Notes: generated from the sequence alone by a model not told the origin. A stretch of DNA of 64,000 bases from Stercorarius parasiticus (GCA_013396915.1 VWZL01005133.1:4859-68858); one strand, 5' to 3'; numbered from the stretch's first letter, positions 1 through 13,379 are shown. Translations and numbers: made by a program.

Positions 1-1120
1 GCCCGGGCAGAGTGCCGGGGCTCGGTGTTGGGAACGGCCCCCCCGAAGACTTTCCCCACCTCGAGTGGGTGCAGGGTGCTCCGTGGCGGCAAAGCCTTGC
101 TTTTCCCCGGCTGTTGGATTTTTTGGCTGACAAAGGGGCACCCACGGGACGGCCGCCCACCCGTGGGTGTGGGTGCTGGGAGGGTGCGCGTCCGACTCCA
201 CACAGACCCGCCGTGTCTCCCAACCCACGCGGTGCTGCGCTTCTCTGCGTGTATTTGCGTGCGAGGGTTTGTGCGTGCATTTCTGCGTGGGTGCAGCGGC
301 CGTGTAAGGGAATATTCCCCTGCACACACGCGTGTGCAAATAGATGTAGTTGTTAGAGGGTGCTCACGGTCACGACACCGCCCCCGTCCCCGAGTTCCCC
401 ATCAGCCCGAGAACCGCCCCGAGGGGCTCCTCCTGCGCCCGGGAGCAGGGGGACAGTCGCCGTGGGAAGTTTGCTCAACTCTTTGCGTGGAAGGAAGGAT
501 GCTCCCCAGGGTCCTCTCTCCGGCTCTTAGGTGCACGCCTCCAGCAATGACTTGTGCAGATACAGCCCCGGGGTAGGGGGGAGGAAGAGGGAAGAGGATC
601 CAGCCTTTGTTTTTTTTACCTCGAGGTCTAAACAGCAGCACCGGGGCCGGGGGACATGGGTGTCACCATTTCTCCCCTCCCAGGGGGCAGACGAGGGTTT
701 TCTCCTCACTAGTGTCTCGGAGGAGAGTCGGGCCCCGTTCCCCTCATCCCAGCGAGCCTCCTCTGTCATTTCACACCCCCGCCATCTCCGGGACATGGCT
801 CAGGGCCGGGTCCCGGGCCCGGGAGGTGATGCCGGGGTGTGTGGGGGGGTCCCGGCCTGCGCCGGGCCAGGGTGCAGACACCGGGGAAGTTTGAGACGGG
901 GAGAAAGAAGGGGGGGTGTGTGAAGAGAAATCCTTTGTGTTTTTGTCCTCCTTTGTTCCGGAATTAACTTGACCGGTGGGGCTGGGAAGCAGCACGATTT
1001 CGATTTGAAAAAGCAAGGGAGAGTTGGGGCTCTTTTGATGCTCATCGGGGAAAGTGATGCTCAGGGAGATGGCTGGAGGCGCAGGCATCGGCGCCGGGGT
1101 CTCTCTGCGGCGACTCACAG
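1..1120. promoter_or_regulatory. CpG-rich block at the left edge (probable CpG island)
   Basis: GC-rich DNA with many CpG dinucleotides, unlike nearly all the rest of the window, so it looks like an unmethylated island continuing off the left edge. Open frames here are chance products of GC richness; none shows a recognisable domain. In mammals EN1 lies on this side of MARCO and points away from it, so this could be EN1-upstream DNA. The composition is seen; the EN1 link is inference from synteny. Confidence 0.5.
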
Positions 1121-1419
1121 CAAAAATTCGTTGAAGGCACTATTTCTGCCTTGCACGGGAACTTTCGGCGTTAATTAGCCATGTTGCTCCTCCGAGCCGG
1201 GCTTGCTCCTCTCTGCTCCTCCGTTCCCAGGGAGAGAAAACTCTGTGTGTAGGGCTAAAACGCAGCAAGACAAAATAATCAGCTTTAAAAGTACGTGTTG
1301 GCTTGTGGGAGGGCAGGGAAAGGGGCAGAGAGTAGAGCAAACTAAGTCTATTGCCTGGAGAAATGATGCAATGTTACTGCTGCCCAGTGGCAGTAACCGG
1401 AATTGGGTCATTTTAGGGA

Positions 1420-1960
1420 CAAACGTCGGCAAAATTCAAGTCACGTCCACTTTTGATATAAGGATGTGTCCTCTTTAAAAATTGTTATGCAAAAGACTCT
1501 CGTACGTGATCTTCTTGCGATAAAAAGCGGCAAGCCAAATATTGGAGCCCGAGTCAATAATGTATGAACAGATTAAGCAACCTTTCTCCCAGGCAATTAT
1601 TTCAGCAATTGAAAACCTCGCTCGCTCCAAATTTCGAAAATAATAATAACAATAATAGCAAAAGTAAATAAAGCCCAGCGCAAGTGCTATGGTCTCTTGC
1701 TCTTTGCCCCTTGCTCGGGAAGGGTGGGCGGGTTGGTTGTTGTTTTTTTTTCCAGCCGGGGAGAGTAGCTGAGAAGGTATTTAAAACAGCAGCAGCCTGA
1801 AAATCACAACAATTCATAATAATCTATGGATCGCGGGAGTAAATAGGCATATCGCGGGGACACCGGCCTGCCTGTATTTATTTGTCTTTAAAGCTCCGGG
1901 TAAATTAAGTTTCCGGCTGTGTAATTCTAACAAAAGGTGATAGAAAACGCACTGGGGGAG
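1420..1960. promoter_or_regulatory. AT-rich segment between two CpG blocks, candidate conserved non-coding element
   Basis: An abrupt change from CpG-rich to AT-rich sequence with several ATTA/TAAT homeodomain-type cores, an octamer-like ATGCAAAA at 1488, and an imperfect ATA/ACA trinucleotide tract near 1640-1665. Such islands-within-islands are common at developmental regulators. No coding frame is supported. Conservation is guessed from texture only. Confidence 0.3.
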
Positions 1961-1989
1961 TAATAGATGGTGGCACCAGGGATCAGAGG

Positions 1990-2290
1990 GGGAATGGGTT
2001 TAATGCTGATTTATGTGCCGAGGGCCGGGGCGCGCCGCCGCCTCCGCGGGAGCAAGGCGAGCAGCTCCGCGGGTGCGTGGGCTCGGCGGTGGGGAGCGGG
2101 GAGAGGGGCGGCCGGGCCGAGCGGAGCCCCGGGCACGGCCCGAAGCGGCGGCTTGTGGAGGAGCCGCTGCCGGGAGGCGGCTTGTCCCTGCGCTCCGCCT
2201 CGGGGGGCCGCTTCTCTGTGTCGGGAGGGACGCGCGTCCCCACCCCCCGGCCCAGATCGCCTGGGGATCACGGGGGGAAAATTAATTCGG
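1990..2290. promoter_or_regulatory. Second CpG-dense block
   Basis: About 300 bp with very dense CpG, including CGCGCCGCCGCC-type runs and CCGCGG, then a return to ordinary composition by about 2450. It is not obviously coding in any frame. It could be a promoter of an unannotated transcript or part of the same island complex as the block at 1-1120. Confidence 0.4.
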
Positions 2291-2449
2291 CTACAGGAGG
2301 AGGGCGGCGGGTGCGGGCAGGGGGGCTGGCAGGAGGGACCCGGCTGCCTTTGCCCTCCCAGCGAAGGGCAGAAGGCAAAGAGATGGGAGGGGTGGCCCGG
2401 AGACATCTTTGTCTCTAAAGTCGCTGCAAAGCTTTGAGAGAGAAAACCC

Positions 2450-5400
2450 TCCATCGCTTGCTGCAGGCTACTTTTTTTTTACGCCTCTTTTTACTTTGCA
2501 TCCCTTGCCCTGTGGCTGCCGGGCGCTGCTGGCCAGGCAGCGGGCAGGTTTTCCTTTGCCTGCTTATCTCTGGCTGCACGATAAAAAACTTCCCCCTTTC
2601 TTCAACAGTTCTGATCTTCGTCTTGAATTTGGTCGATGGTGCAGCAGCAATACCTAGCCATTTGTTTCAGTTGCACGAAAGCAGAGAGCGGGTCAAAAAG
2701 CAAAGAAACCAAACTTTCTGGAGGCAGGCAGGCAGAGACCGGGGTCTGCACCCTCCAGAAGAAACCAGGACCAGGACTGAAGCGAGGGACAGGACTTTGG
2801 ACCCATTTGGGGTCTGGGTGGCAGGAATATGAAAAATTATTTTGGGAGCAATGATTTCTCCTGCTGCATATGACTGAAGAGGTCTTGAAGAAGCACCAAG
2901 ATGTAGGAGCACCCAGCCCCACCGACCTGCTACAGCTGAGAACCTTTTCCAAGACATGCCAGAGTACAATAGAAATACTCTCCTAGCATGGCACTTCACC
3001 TGCACACCCAGCCCTGCAGCCAAATCCCACATCCCTCTCCAGACAGCAGCCTTACATTCCTGAGCTAGACAAATGATGAAAAAGTTCCAGTTACCGTCTA
3101 ATGAAAGGCCTCCATCTCCCTTCCCCCAGAGGTTTCCGATGCACATATAATTAGCTCTCAATATTTCATGAATATGGGGTTTTACTAATTCCTTTTCACT
3201 CAGGAGATTTCGCATTCGCCGTTTTACCCTCTCTGTCATTTTGCACAAAGCCGTGGCTGTGGGAAGGGTGGTTATGGGTTGGGGTGGGTTCTTCTAGCTG
3301 GATACACAATGTCCCTCAGCCGCCCGAGGCCTCAGCCCAGACATCCTGAGAGACACAGCCCCCAAACGAAGGACAACAGCTTTTTTTTTTTTTTTTTGGT
3401 GCAGAAAATTAAATGTGTTGTGGGATTTCATTCCTTTGGGGCAAGCATTTCTTTGGATGGGTAGAGAGATTCAGGAACAGGTCTTCTACTTCTGAGTTAT
3501 AGTGCGTTTTGGGATGAGATTCGTACTTTGTGACCAAAAAGAGCAGTCATCTTAGACAAAGCAGGAGGTAGAAGTCAAGATTAATATCACCAAAAAACGT
3601 CCCACTAAATCTTGGTGATCTTCCACAACAACAGCTCCAAATTATCCGATTACTACACAATCGTATTGGTAAGAACAATTCTCAGCTCCCTATCTGTGTA
3701 ATGAAGGGAAAAACTAACCCAGCGTTATGTTCTTTAGCATCCTCTTTTTTTTTTCCTTTTTTTTTTTTCCCCATCTGGTTCACTGGCAAGCAGTGAGGTA
3801 GAGGTTCCCGTGTTCATAGTCTGCATGGAAAAAAAATTGGGAGTCTTATCTGCCTCCTCCAGTAGCAGACCTGCGACTACGAGGAGGCTCCGGGCGCAGA
3901 TGCTGTAGCACGGTTGGTTGGGTCTGCCACGAAGCCACCCTTTCCATGGTGATTCCCCTACTAGAGCTGCCTGGGTGTTGCAGAGGGTCTGACCCCGTCA
4001 CCCACGTGTCACCCTGGCATCTAGTGTCCTCTTGCTTCTGCAAATAGTTGCATTAGGCAGAAATCTGCTGGCCTCTGTGTGAAAAAAAAGGCTTTAATCT
4101 TGTTCTTGAGAGGCTGAGGAGGACCTTCAGCTGCCACAGGGCAGGCTTTGCTGGGCTGGTTGTGCAGCAATAGCCATCCTTCCTCTAATCATGCCATAGA
4201 TATTGACTACATCTTTTTTTTTTTTTTCCTCATCCTGCTTGGTCCGAATGTATGTGTCTCGAGTAAAGTGATGTAACGATAGCCCAGTCCTGTGGGAGTT
4301 TTCCTGAACACGCTGCAAGAACAAAGTTTGGTCCTTTCTGTTCAAGCAGATTTAGACTAATGGGCTTTTCACCACATCGCCTTAGTGCCAAACACTGGCA
4401 TTTGCAATGCAGTAGATGAGTTTCTGTAAAGGCAACCCCCCAACCAGAAACAGCTCATTAAAATTCCCATTATCCCCATAACTTGCTTATTATTAATTTA
4501 AATGACTGCCTTATGATTTGTAAGAAGGAAAACAAATCCTAAAACAAACGCTACTTAGAATCACTGAGCCTGGTGGGCAACAGATTTTATTTGCCACACA
4601 TTTTCAGTTGGATGTTAAAAGAGGTTTCCCAGTTTACAGTAACCGCTGTTTCTCTATGTGGTCCATTGAAGGATAGCTTTGTTTTCTCACATTAAACTTG
4701 GTGAGTCACTAGTTACTGTGCTTTGCCTATTTCTTAATAACAACTTTACACTTATATGGGCCTTTTCCACCCTACAATTCTCTAGTTGTTTACTAGGAAG
4801 CCAAGGGGAGCTGGTGAAAGGGAGAGGAGTTCCCTGAGTGACTGACAAGGCTGCAGGATCAGGACCTGCAGGCGTTTTGCTGAGCTCTGAGTCACGTTCA
4901 ACAGGATTTTTCCCTGTGTCAGGGACAGCCAGTTCATTCCCATAATGTCTGTCTGTGGGTGTGCCGCAGCGGGATTTTTCTGTACTCATCAGTCCCTGGG
5001 GGTGTCAGTGCAGGTAGTGAAACCCCATAGGAGTCAGCACATTTGGAAGTGATAAACCCAGGCCTGTGCTGCCTACAGGGAACATCTCTGAAGCTGAAAG
5101 TATCTCCTTTAGCTCTCTCAGGAGTAACCTGCAGCAGAAGCAGGACCCTAAGGGAAAAAGGGATTATCCATGGCTGCTCTGGGCTGAGACGGCCAGCGCT
5201 GAGACCCCGGCCAGCTGCGGGCACTGCTGCGCTGTGCCCCATGGTGCCCACGGACCCCGAGGGATTCAAAACCGTGCAGACACTGCTCTGGTGTGCAGGG
5301 AACATATGGCAGAAGGGCTCCCAGAGAGGACTGCTCCTGTTTTTACTGTTTCCTGCTCCACTGTGATTATTCTTTAATCTGGTTTTCAGTGTGCGCGCTT

Positions 5401-7950
5401 TGCCGTTTGTCCCACAACTTCAGAAGCCAATACAGTTTTTAATCCACTGGTGATTTACTGATCCACAGTTCTCACCCGTGGGGTGAGGAAATGCCACGGG
5501 TGCGACCTCGCAGGCCAAATTCTCACCTGGAGTAAATGGTGGCGAAGAGGGGGCTTCGGCAAGTGGGTCCGTCCCAGCTCCGGTGCCCGGAGCACAGGCT
5601 CACCGGAGCGCACAGCGCCGGGGCTCGGCGCTCGCTGCATGGAAAGAGCCCGGCCCCTTTCCTGGGGTTATTAATGCGTTTTTTGTCCAAATGCTGGTTT
5701 CCAGAGACATCTTGTGGCTCTCGCCAGCTATCACAGCTGAACTGCTCCACATCCCAGCACGCTGCTCCTCCCGCAGTGCTGGGTAGCCAAGCTGCTCCCC
5801 GACCTGCTTGCTGTTTGCACCCTGAATTAGATTTTTTTTTTACTTTTTTTTACCCCTCGATGAGTATTTTCGGCTTTGCGGGACTCCCCCTCTCACATAC
5901 AGCTCAGGTCAGGGTACGGGTGTAAGCATCAGTCTTGCAGAAGGGAAGACCTCTGCAGAAGTTTCACTGGTGTGAGAGCCCTCCCAGGCTGGTGTCACGG
6001 CAGGAGATGAGTGTTTGCTCCCTATGCAGCACCCAGTGCTGCTGCATCAGCAGCTAATCCAGCACAGGGTTGTTTTTGTTAGCTCCTTTGATGACAATGC
6101 TACAAAGGCAAAGAATTATAAAGCAAAAGCACTTTTGTGAACGCAGGGGAAGGGCAGAGGCTGCAGGCTGGCCGTGCATCCCTGCGCACCGCGGATGGGA
6201 GGGTTGTCTGCAGCCCTTGCAGCGGAGACTTCAAGGAGCAACTTCTCAGCTGAAGTTGGAGGGACAAACCCCACGGGTGTGTGAAAGGTGATCCTTTCTG
6301 GAGAGGGGATGATAGGAAGCAAATGACGGGGGTTGGACCTCATGACCATGAAGGTCCTCCATCCCCATGTCAGCTGCACAGGCGGTGGTGCAAAAGCAAA
6401 GTGCTCCCTGACAGCAGAGAACGAGGCACTGCTGGGCTTTTAAAACCTTTCCAGAAATAATGCATTAGCAATTATTATTCACTAGATAAAAAAAGGGCAT
6501 TTAAACCATCGATGTCAACAGATCTTTTCCGGACCTGTAAAGTTCTACTTTAGCCAGCAAGCCCATCATTTTGTCTACCAGGATGGCTTGTACCAGCAAG
6601 CATGGGCAGCCTCGCATCCCAAGCACATGCAGTGCTGCCAGTCGACTCCTCACTCACAGCCACACGGCGCAGGAGGGAGCTGCCAGGTCCAGGCAGGGAA
6701 ATGAAGGCTGTTCCTCAAGCCTCAGGCACCCCAAGGATCGCCGCAGTGCCACGCTACACAGGATCTGTCTGTCCAACACCCAGTTAATCCTCTTTCCTTT
6801 CGATGGGGAGATAGCAGCCATGGCTATGGTGTCTGAGCTGGCAGATTTCTTGTCTACATCTAGCCGGGGTTTCCCTTCCCATTGCACAAAGAAACCTTCA
6901 TAGATGGGGGTGATTTTTAATGTGTATCCCACAGCCACACAGGCTCTTGCTGGGTCCAAGCCATCTATGCAATCTACACTTTCCCACTGGTGTATAATTT
7001 TCTTGGCACTTCCCTTGCAACAGGTGGGCTGCAATGTAAGGAAACGTAATGTGACTGCTTCACTCTTGACTAAGAAGAAAGATTTACTGCAGAAGACACA
7101 TTGCTTACAGTTTTATGGAGATTTCTTATCTAAAGCCATGTAACACCCTATGGCGGGGGTCCACAACCTCGAGAAAGTCTCAGGCCATCCAAACAAATGT
7201 TTTCAAGCAGGAAAGGAGCCAAGTTACCATGTCTGCGCGCAACATCAGGACGCTGGGCTGGGAACCGTAGCTGAGATCACACGGTGCTATAACCCCGTTT
7301 CGCCTGTCTGGGGTCCAAGGAACTTTACGTAATTCATCCAGTCCTGGAGGAGAGGAGATATCGTGGATGAAAAATGACTTCCCAGGTGCCCTGGACAATG
7401 TGCTGGCTGTGCTGGCTCAGACAGCCTGCTGTGCTGTGTCCTCAAGCTAATCATCGGCGTCTCCATCCAAGAGCTGGTCAAACCCATAGCACAGCCTCAT
7501 AACAGCAGCTACAGACTTGAGCACAGAAGTGGGTGAAGAGATCTGTCTCCTGGCCTCTTACAGACGCAAGACACCACATAGAGAGGAGGAGCAGCCTGGT
7601 AGAGACACAGATGACCTGCGTTGCTGCTTGAGATGGTTTTCCTGCAAGGGGTCACAGTTTGGTACAATGGAAACGTCTGCAGTGAGAACTGGCCCCTCCG
7701 TCACGGCTACGGGTGCAACAGCAGGGCCGCAAAGCAACAAGCACGTCGTGAGTTACGACCACTAAACAGCAAGGCAACACTAATAAATCTTAATCCGAAG
7801 GCTGATAAACTGTAAAACACAACATAAAATATGATGCATGCGTTGGTGTTGAGACGGCGAGCCTCTGATCTCTTCCCACGGGGGCAAATTCTGGCTGGGT
7901 TTTACTGATGGAGCTCAAAGCGGGCCAGCTGCAGTCACCCAGGCTAAAGC
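2450..7950. other. Intergenic, no gene recognised
   Basis: Ordinary-composition DNA with no exon-like series. It contains a 17-nt T run at 3381-3397, T-rich tracts near 3745-3770 and 4214-4228, an AT-rich segment with homeodomain-type cores at about 4440-4560, and a mild CpG patch at about 5470-5670. A 193-codon open frame on the minus strand at 2667-3248 has no domain I recognise. Confidence 0.5.
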
Positions 7951-7969
7951 CGGCCCCATGGCTCTTATG

Positions 7970-8340
7970 TAAATAATTCCTAGTTATTAATAACTTTTAT
8001 AGTTGATACATGGGACTGAATGGCGTGTGCTTTTTCAGTGAGGATAAGCCATTCAATCACGTAAAGCCTCGCCTAAGAGATGTTGCTAGATGAATCATTT
8101 AGGTTGATTGAGGGCTGTGTAAGCGATATATTAAAGATGTGCCAAGCAACATTCCTTGATGGGGAAAATTATGTGTTTTCTGGCAGATTCATAAGCTGAG
8201 GAATTCATCTGTGGGTTGTTAAAGAGATTATTGTCTGGTATGTGTGTATATACATGGGAATGGGAATACCAGTCAGTCCAGTTTAATAGACATCCGAAAT
8301 AATCTGGTATTCCTGAAATGAAACTGTCAACCTGGGCTGA
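7970..8340. promoter_or_regulatory. Candidate conserved non-coding element
   Basis: Dense in short AT-rich binding-site-like words (ATTA cores, TTGATTGA at 8104-8111 resembling a PBX/HOX site, ATTATTAATAA-type words) with no coding frame. It includes a perfect 10-bp inverted repeat: GGAATACCAG at 8263-8272 and CTGGTATTCC at 8304-8313. Judged from texture; conservation was not measured. Confidence 0.35.
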
Positions 8341-9830
8341 TGCTGGGTAAACTTTTGACTCATCAAATCAAACTGATTCTTTCTGTAACTCTTATGCCAA
8401 GGAAGAATTTTATCCATGGGCTTCAGAGACTGGAGCCGGGTGGGGGACAACCAGCAGAGCTGACTCTGGGAACATGTTCCCCGTTATGTCAAGAATATCG
8501 CTTGCTAGGAGCACTTAAAGAAACGCTAAATATTTCTATAACTGTAGCTAAGTTTAGGATCAAATGAAAGTACAATAGCCATGGCATCTGGTTCAATTCC
8601 TCTTATTTTGATCCATACATCAAAAAAATCCCAGCAACAATCCTCTTTCATTTAAGGTGGTCCAAGCTGGGACTTAACACCAACTAACTCCAAGGAGGAA
8701 AAATTCATTCTAACTCCACAAGAAAAGTTTGGTGCCTGTGACGCCATCCCAGTGCAAGCCCAAATGCCTCCAGCTGCTCAACCACTCTTTCAGGAAGGTG
8801 TCCATCCGGGCTGGCAGGGCTGGGGACAGGGTCTGGCCGGGGGTGACGTCCAACCTCATGCTGCCACCAAAACAGCAGCTTCCCGAGGGAAGCCCAAGAC
8901 AGCTGAACTGGTGGCAGTTTGCCATCCACCAACACTTGCATCAAGGGCAGCTGAAAGGAGAAAAAACATGATCAGAGAATATATTTTTCAAAATATACAT
9001 ATTTTTAACCCTTTTTTTTTTTCTTTTCACTTTGCTGGAAATCCAGTGTGTCCCTCTGCCCCTTGTGCTCCCACGCTTTCTCTTTTCAGCTGAATTCTTT
9101 CATTCTCTACATGTTCAGTATGGTCACGTTTCGGATTTCCATTCAGTTCTTCAGGCTATCTTTTAAAAACTACTTATTTCAGTTTATGCAAATCTGTATC
9201 TCTGATCCTGAAGATGACATTTTAGACATTAGGACAACACTGAAAACAGCGGTGTGCCGTACAATCTGAGCTTCTTGTTTACCCCTTTCATCAGTGACCT
9301 AACTTCATATCACTTCCAAAGCAAAGCTGATTTATTGTCTTGTGATCTGTTTTTTAGAATTTCCTGGTTTATAGTTTTTACTTTTCCATGCCTTCACATC
9401 ATACTGTAATTTTACCATCCTCCAGTGAAGGATTTAAAATCACTGCTTAGTTTCTCTCCTGTATCCTCCATCCAAGGGCACATGGCACTCGTGCCTCCTC
9501 CAAACAGTTGGAAAATGAGGGGAAATCCCATCTTGGCGTGTTTCTCCCTAATATTTCGCCTCCCTGTTTTATTCTGCTTCTGCCCCCTGTGCCCTGGTTG
9601 CAGCCGATGACCGGAGGGGCTCTCCTCTGCTCTGGCTTGGAGAGTGCTGTTCTCCTCAGAGATGAGAGAGACAACAATATTATTAACCATGTGTCATGGG
9701 CAAACCCAGATTAGGAAGAGCCCAGAGAGCTTGCAGATGGGGAACTTATGGTCTCATCAATCAGCTGAACAAGCAAATGAGAGAGGCAGGCTCTTAAGCC
9801 CATTTACTCCGTGACTCGGTACTCCGCAGT
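8341..9830. other. Intergenic, nothing recognised
   Basis: No exon series, RNA gene or identifiable transposon. A short T run lies near 9010-9021. Confidence 0.5.
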
Positions 9831-9849
9831 ACTCAAGTTCTTCGGCTGT

Positions 9850-10045
9850 CTCTCTGTGTGCTTTATAAGGTTATTGTGGCCATTATATATCTCACCTTCA
9901 CATCACCTATTATGACTTTGAGAGATTTTTAAAGTGAACTTCAAAGAAAGCCTAGAGTTGCTTAACACTGCGGAGGAAACTTTAATAGCCCGTAGCTTAT
10001 GCGAGGTTTAATCCGCAGGGAAGCGGGTACGGCTCCCAGACATCT
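9850..10045. promoter_or_regulatory. Candidate conserved non-coding element
   Basis: AT-rich DNA with a TCACACC/TCACCT-like T-box word, CTTTGA/TTCAAAG words of TCF/LEF type and ATTA cores, with no coding frame. Weak, texture-based call. Confidence 0.22.
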
Positions 10046-13000
10046 CGCCTTACGCCAGGAGGGTGGGCATAGTTTGATACCGCTCCAACAGAAAAACAAA
10101 TTCTGATATGGATGCAGCCATGGCCACTGAAGGGAAATTTTTCTGGCTTATGGCATGGAGAGGACGCAAGGTGCAGATAACAACGTTAGATGTGCCTGGC
10201 TGCAGGCTGTCTGCACAGGGCTCTGCCAGCCGGGGGTGGACAAGCCTTAGGTGACAGGTATTTCTTTGTGGCGATATAAATATAAACATACTGATTAAAG
10301 GATTCATGTTTGGAAGGCTATGACTATCTTAATGTCTTCCCAAGCGATACTTGGTCCTTTTCCATCATCACAAGGGTGATGATGCTGATGCTCCCTGCAC
10401 CTCTCTTCCCAGCAGAACATAACCCAAAGGACAATTGAGTTCAGTTAAACATACCAAACTGCCCAGCGTTCAACTTGGTAAAGAAACTAGCAGTACAATC
10501 CCAGCTAGTCTCCAAAAAGCCTCTGCTGATCTAAGGAGCCCGAAGTCCTCAGCTGGCTGAACCAGATAATATCTTTCAGCTACTTGTTGGGAGCACGCAT
10601 TCCTTGGGAAAGCTATGATAAACCCGGCACTTAACAAGGCTCACAAACCAACTAAACAGCTGTGGGAGACATTTGGTGCGTTCGACAGTAAAGACAGGAA
10701 TGCTTTGAAGACCGGGCTTGTAAGGCAGAGCTCTGTCAACTAGCTCCGGAGCAACCCGGCGAGCGGCCGAGGCGTATGGAGCAAGCTCAGCCTTTACGAC
10801 TCTGCAGCCCCGCGACTCCCCTCCCGGCTGGCGAGCCCATGATTTATCCACCCCACACCCCCAGGCTGCTTTGCTCCTTCTCGCTCCCTGCATTTTCCAG
10901 GGCTCTGTTTCACATTAACTCATCAGCAGGTTGCAAAGTCAGCGTGCCCAGGGAGAAGCTTTTTAAGAGAAACCCTGCAGATTGTCATCTCTTTGCCACA
11001 GAAGGAAGCGGGAGGGAGGAGGTCACCTCCTGTTCCTTCTAGCCATCAGTTCCTCCATCGAGTGGATGAGAATAGCCTTCTCTCCTTGATACACAAGGAA
11101 GAAGCGCAAGAGAGAAGGGGTCTCTGGGCTAGTCAAAGTCACTGATGGCTTTATGTTTTTATAAATTTTTTCTGTTATTCGGAGAGTGCTGAAGAGCACT
11201 GGAGAAAATATAGCCCTGGGGATACCAGGCACCTACTTGGATCTGTCATAGTCAGTGCATGCAGCAATACACAATTTTTTGTTTTTTTTTAAATATTTTT
11301 TTTACAAGATACGATATCATGCCACCTTCCCTCAAAGATCAAGGACTGAAGCTGTTTCATCTTAACACAGGGCAGGAAGACGCTGTGTTCCCACCCACGT
11401 TCCCACCTTGCCAGGTTTCCATGTCTGCTGCTGGGAGGTGATGAGCATTTTCTGTGCCCACGGCCACGGGGCACGTGCCAGGGAACTCGCAGCATTGGAT
11501 GCGGGAGGGGAGAGGTTGGGCTCGGGTTATCCTCCTGCAGATGTTCTTGGAGACTGAAGAACATCCAGGTCTTTCACAAAAATATCTGTGTTTCTCTGAA
11601 CTGTTACACCTAAAAGGAGGTCTTTCACTATCACTTCATTACAGATAATGGATTAGTTCACTGAGCCGATCGGTAATCAGCAGAGTTTAGAAATATCTGT
11701 TTTTTCCGAAGACTGGTGATGACTCACAGCACTAACTGAAGAATCACAAATAGCTACACCTTTTTTGTTTGCAAAATACACTTTCAGTAAAGCTCACAGA
11801 TCACCTCTGAGACCCTTTCCTGCAAAAGCAGCAAAGGACAAGGTACTGGTCGGCTGTGTAAACACCTCTGGGAAATCTTAGCGATATTTTGAATTCTCAT
11901 GATACGTATTTAAGTATCAGAACCACAAATTTCATCTTTCCAGAGGGAAAGATTTAAGCAACATCACACCAAAAAAACCCCCAACAAACCTTTCCTCATC
12001 TATCCAGGACTTTTTCCATACCTTTCAGCACCTGTCTAGCGGAAGAGGCAGGGCACAGGCTTATGTATCTGTTTGCAAGGAAGGTCTTCTGAGGGCCTGA
12101 GGTGGGTCCACACTGCAGCCTGACGGCCAAGTGTCCCTAAAGCCCCAGGGACCGCAGAGGGGACGGGAGGCTGCGCAGCTCGCAGTCAGTCCGGCGCCGC
12201 ACCACAAGGTGGGGATGCTACAATGCGGAATGGCAGGCGGCTCCGGGCAGGTCTAATTGCATTCGTCTCTGTATGATATGAAGCTTCTAATAGCCAAAAG
12301 CCAAGCCGTCACTCTGTCACTTAGCCCTATACACCTTGCTCCGCGCCCTGGGAAGTTACTTTACACAGCATCTCCTGCATAATCACGGCAATAAAGGCTT
12401 CAGAAAATGTTAGTGCAGGTGCAGTTTGGTCCTGGGGGCCCCCAGAGCTTTTTCTATCGCCTGGAGAACCAGCACCGAGGCTGCTGCTGGGCTGGGATGA
12501 GACAGCAAGACACAGCAAGGCTCAAGGGAGGGAAAATCAGATGTGCCTCCTTTTTTTTAATGCAGGAGCAAGGTGACACCACCGCCACAGAAAGGTGACA
12601 GATTTCAAGCAATTAAGGGAACCTCTTGCTTTAGAGGCTGAGCTGGGCTGCAAAACTCAGTGCTTCGTGCTCCCACTCAGTTTTACCTGGTTTCCAAAGA
12701 GGCAGATGCCACAGCGAGAGCAATTCCTGCACAGAGGCAGTGGATGATTGCTCCTTAAAAATCATAAGACAAGTTGTGGAGCCCTGCCCTGTAGGGCAGG
12801 GTGTCACCAGCGAGTGACAGGGAGGCATTTCCCTCATGTACATTGACCATCATTGACCATGCCTGCTCCCAAAGACCCACTGCCGGGGCTGCCAGCAAAA
12901 GCGCAGCAGGTTCAGGGCTGTGCCTGTGGTTTTCCCCAGCAGCGATGGGCACCTTGCTCTGCCTTCACCCCCACAGGCATCACAAGCTCCTGTGGATTTC

Positions 13001-13070
13001 AGGCTGGGTGAGCACACTTCCCACCAGCTGGGAACGGGACGTCTGATATAATGAATATGGGCAAACAGTA
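10046..13070. other. Intergenic, nothing firm recognised
   Basis: No exon series. There is a mild CpG patch at about 10740-10830, a regulatory-looking segment at about 12220-12420, and a perfect 9-bp inverted repeat with a 2-nt loop at 12782-12801 (CCCTGCCCT / AGGGCAGGG). None is strong enough to name a function. Confidence 0.45.
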
Positions 13071-13087
13071 GCTGCGATGCTTCTCGG

Positions 13088-13375
13088 ATCTAGCAAAGTA
13101 TTTGACAGCTTAGAAAAGAGAAGTGGGAACTTGATTATAGCCTTCAAATATGTAAGAGGTTATTATGAAGAGGGCAGCAGTCAATTGCTCTCCATAGCTA
13201 CCAAGGGGAGGACAAAAGGAATGAGCTCAATGTTTAACAGAGCTCAGTCGCAGGCATCTGGGGCAAAAATACATCCTTTCTAACTGTGAAGGTAATTACA
13301 CATTAGGACAGGTTATCTTCAGATGCCTGGGAGTCTTTGAGTTTTAAGAGTAGATCGCACAAACATATGTCAGAA
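13088..13375 (+). mobile_element. Old, decayed CR1 LINE fragment
   Basis: Plus-strand translation of part of it gives a run like the CR1 ORF2 C-terminal part (Ala-Phe-Lys-Tyr-Val-Arg-Gly-Tyr-Tyr). The nucleotide text follows the CR1 3' region, including the stretch equivalent to the GAGGTTTTTAAGAG motif near 13330-13350. Heavily diverged, 5'-truncated and without an intact 3' octamer tail. Identified by recognition of the family. Confidence 0.7.
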
Positions 13376-13379
13376 ATCA

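Noticed and set aside
1..1120. EN1 coding exons on either strand
   Set aside because: No homeodomain or engrailed-homology text appears in any frame. Only a synteny-based guess about upstream DNA remains.
2667..3248. 193-codon minus-strand open frame
   Set aside because: No recognisable domain, no splice or poly(A) context, composition like surrounding intergenic DNA.
6270..6370. Possible CR1 3' fragment around GGTTGGACCTCATGACC
   Set aside because: Only a short resemblance to the CR1 end, without the octamer tail or adjoining ORF2 text.
12782..12801. Short perfect hairpin as a microRNA or terminator
   Set aside because: The stem is only 9 bp, too short for a microRNA precursor, and a bacterial-type terminator makes no sense in this genome.
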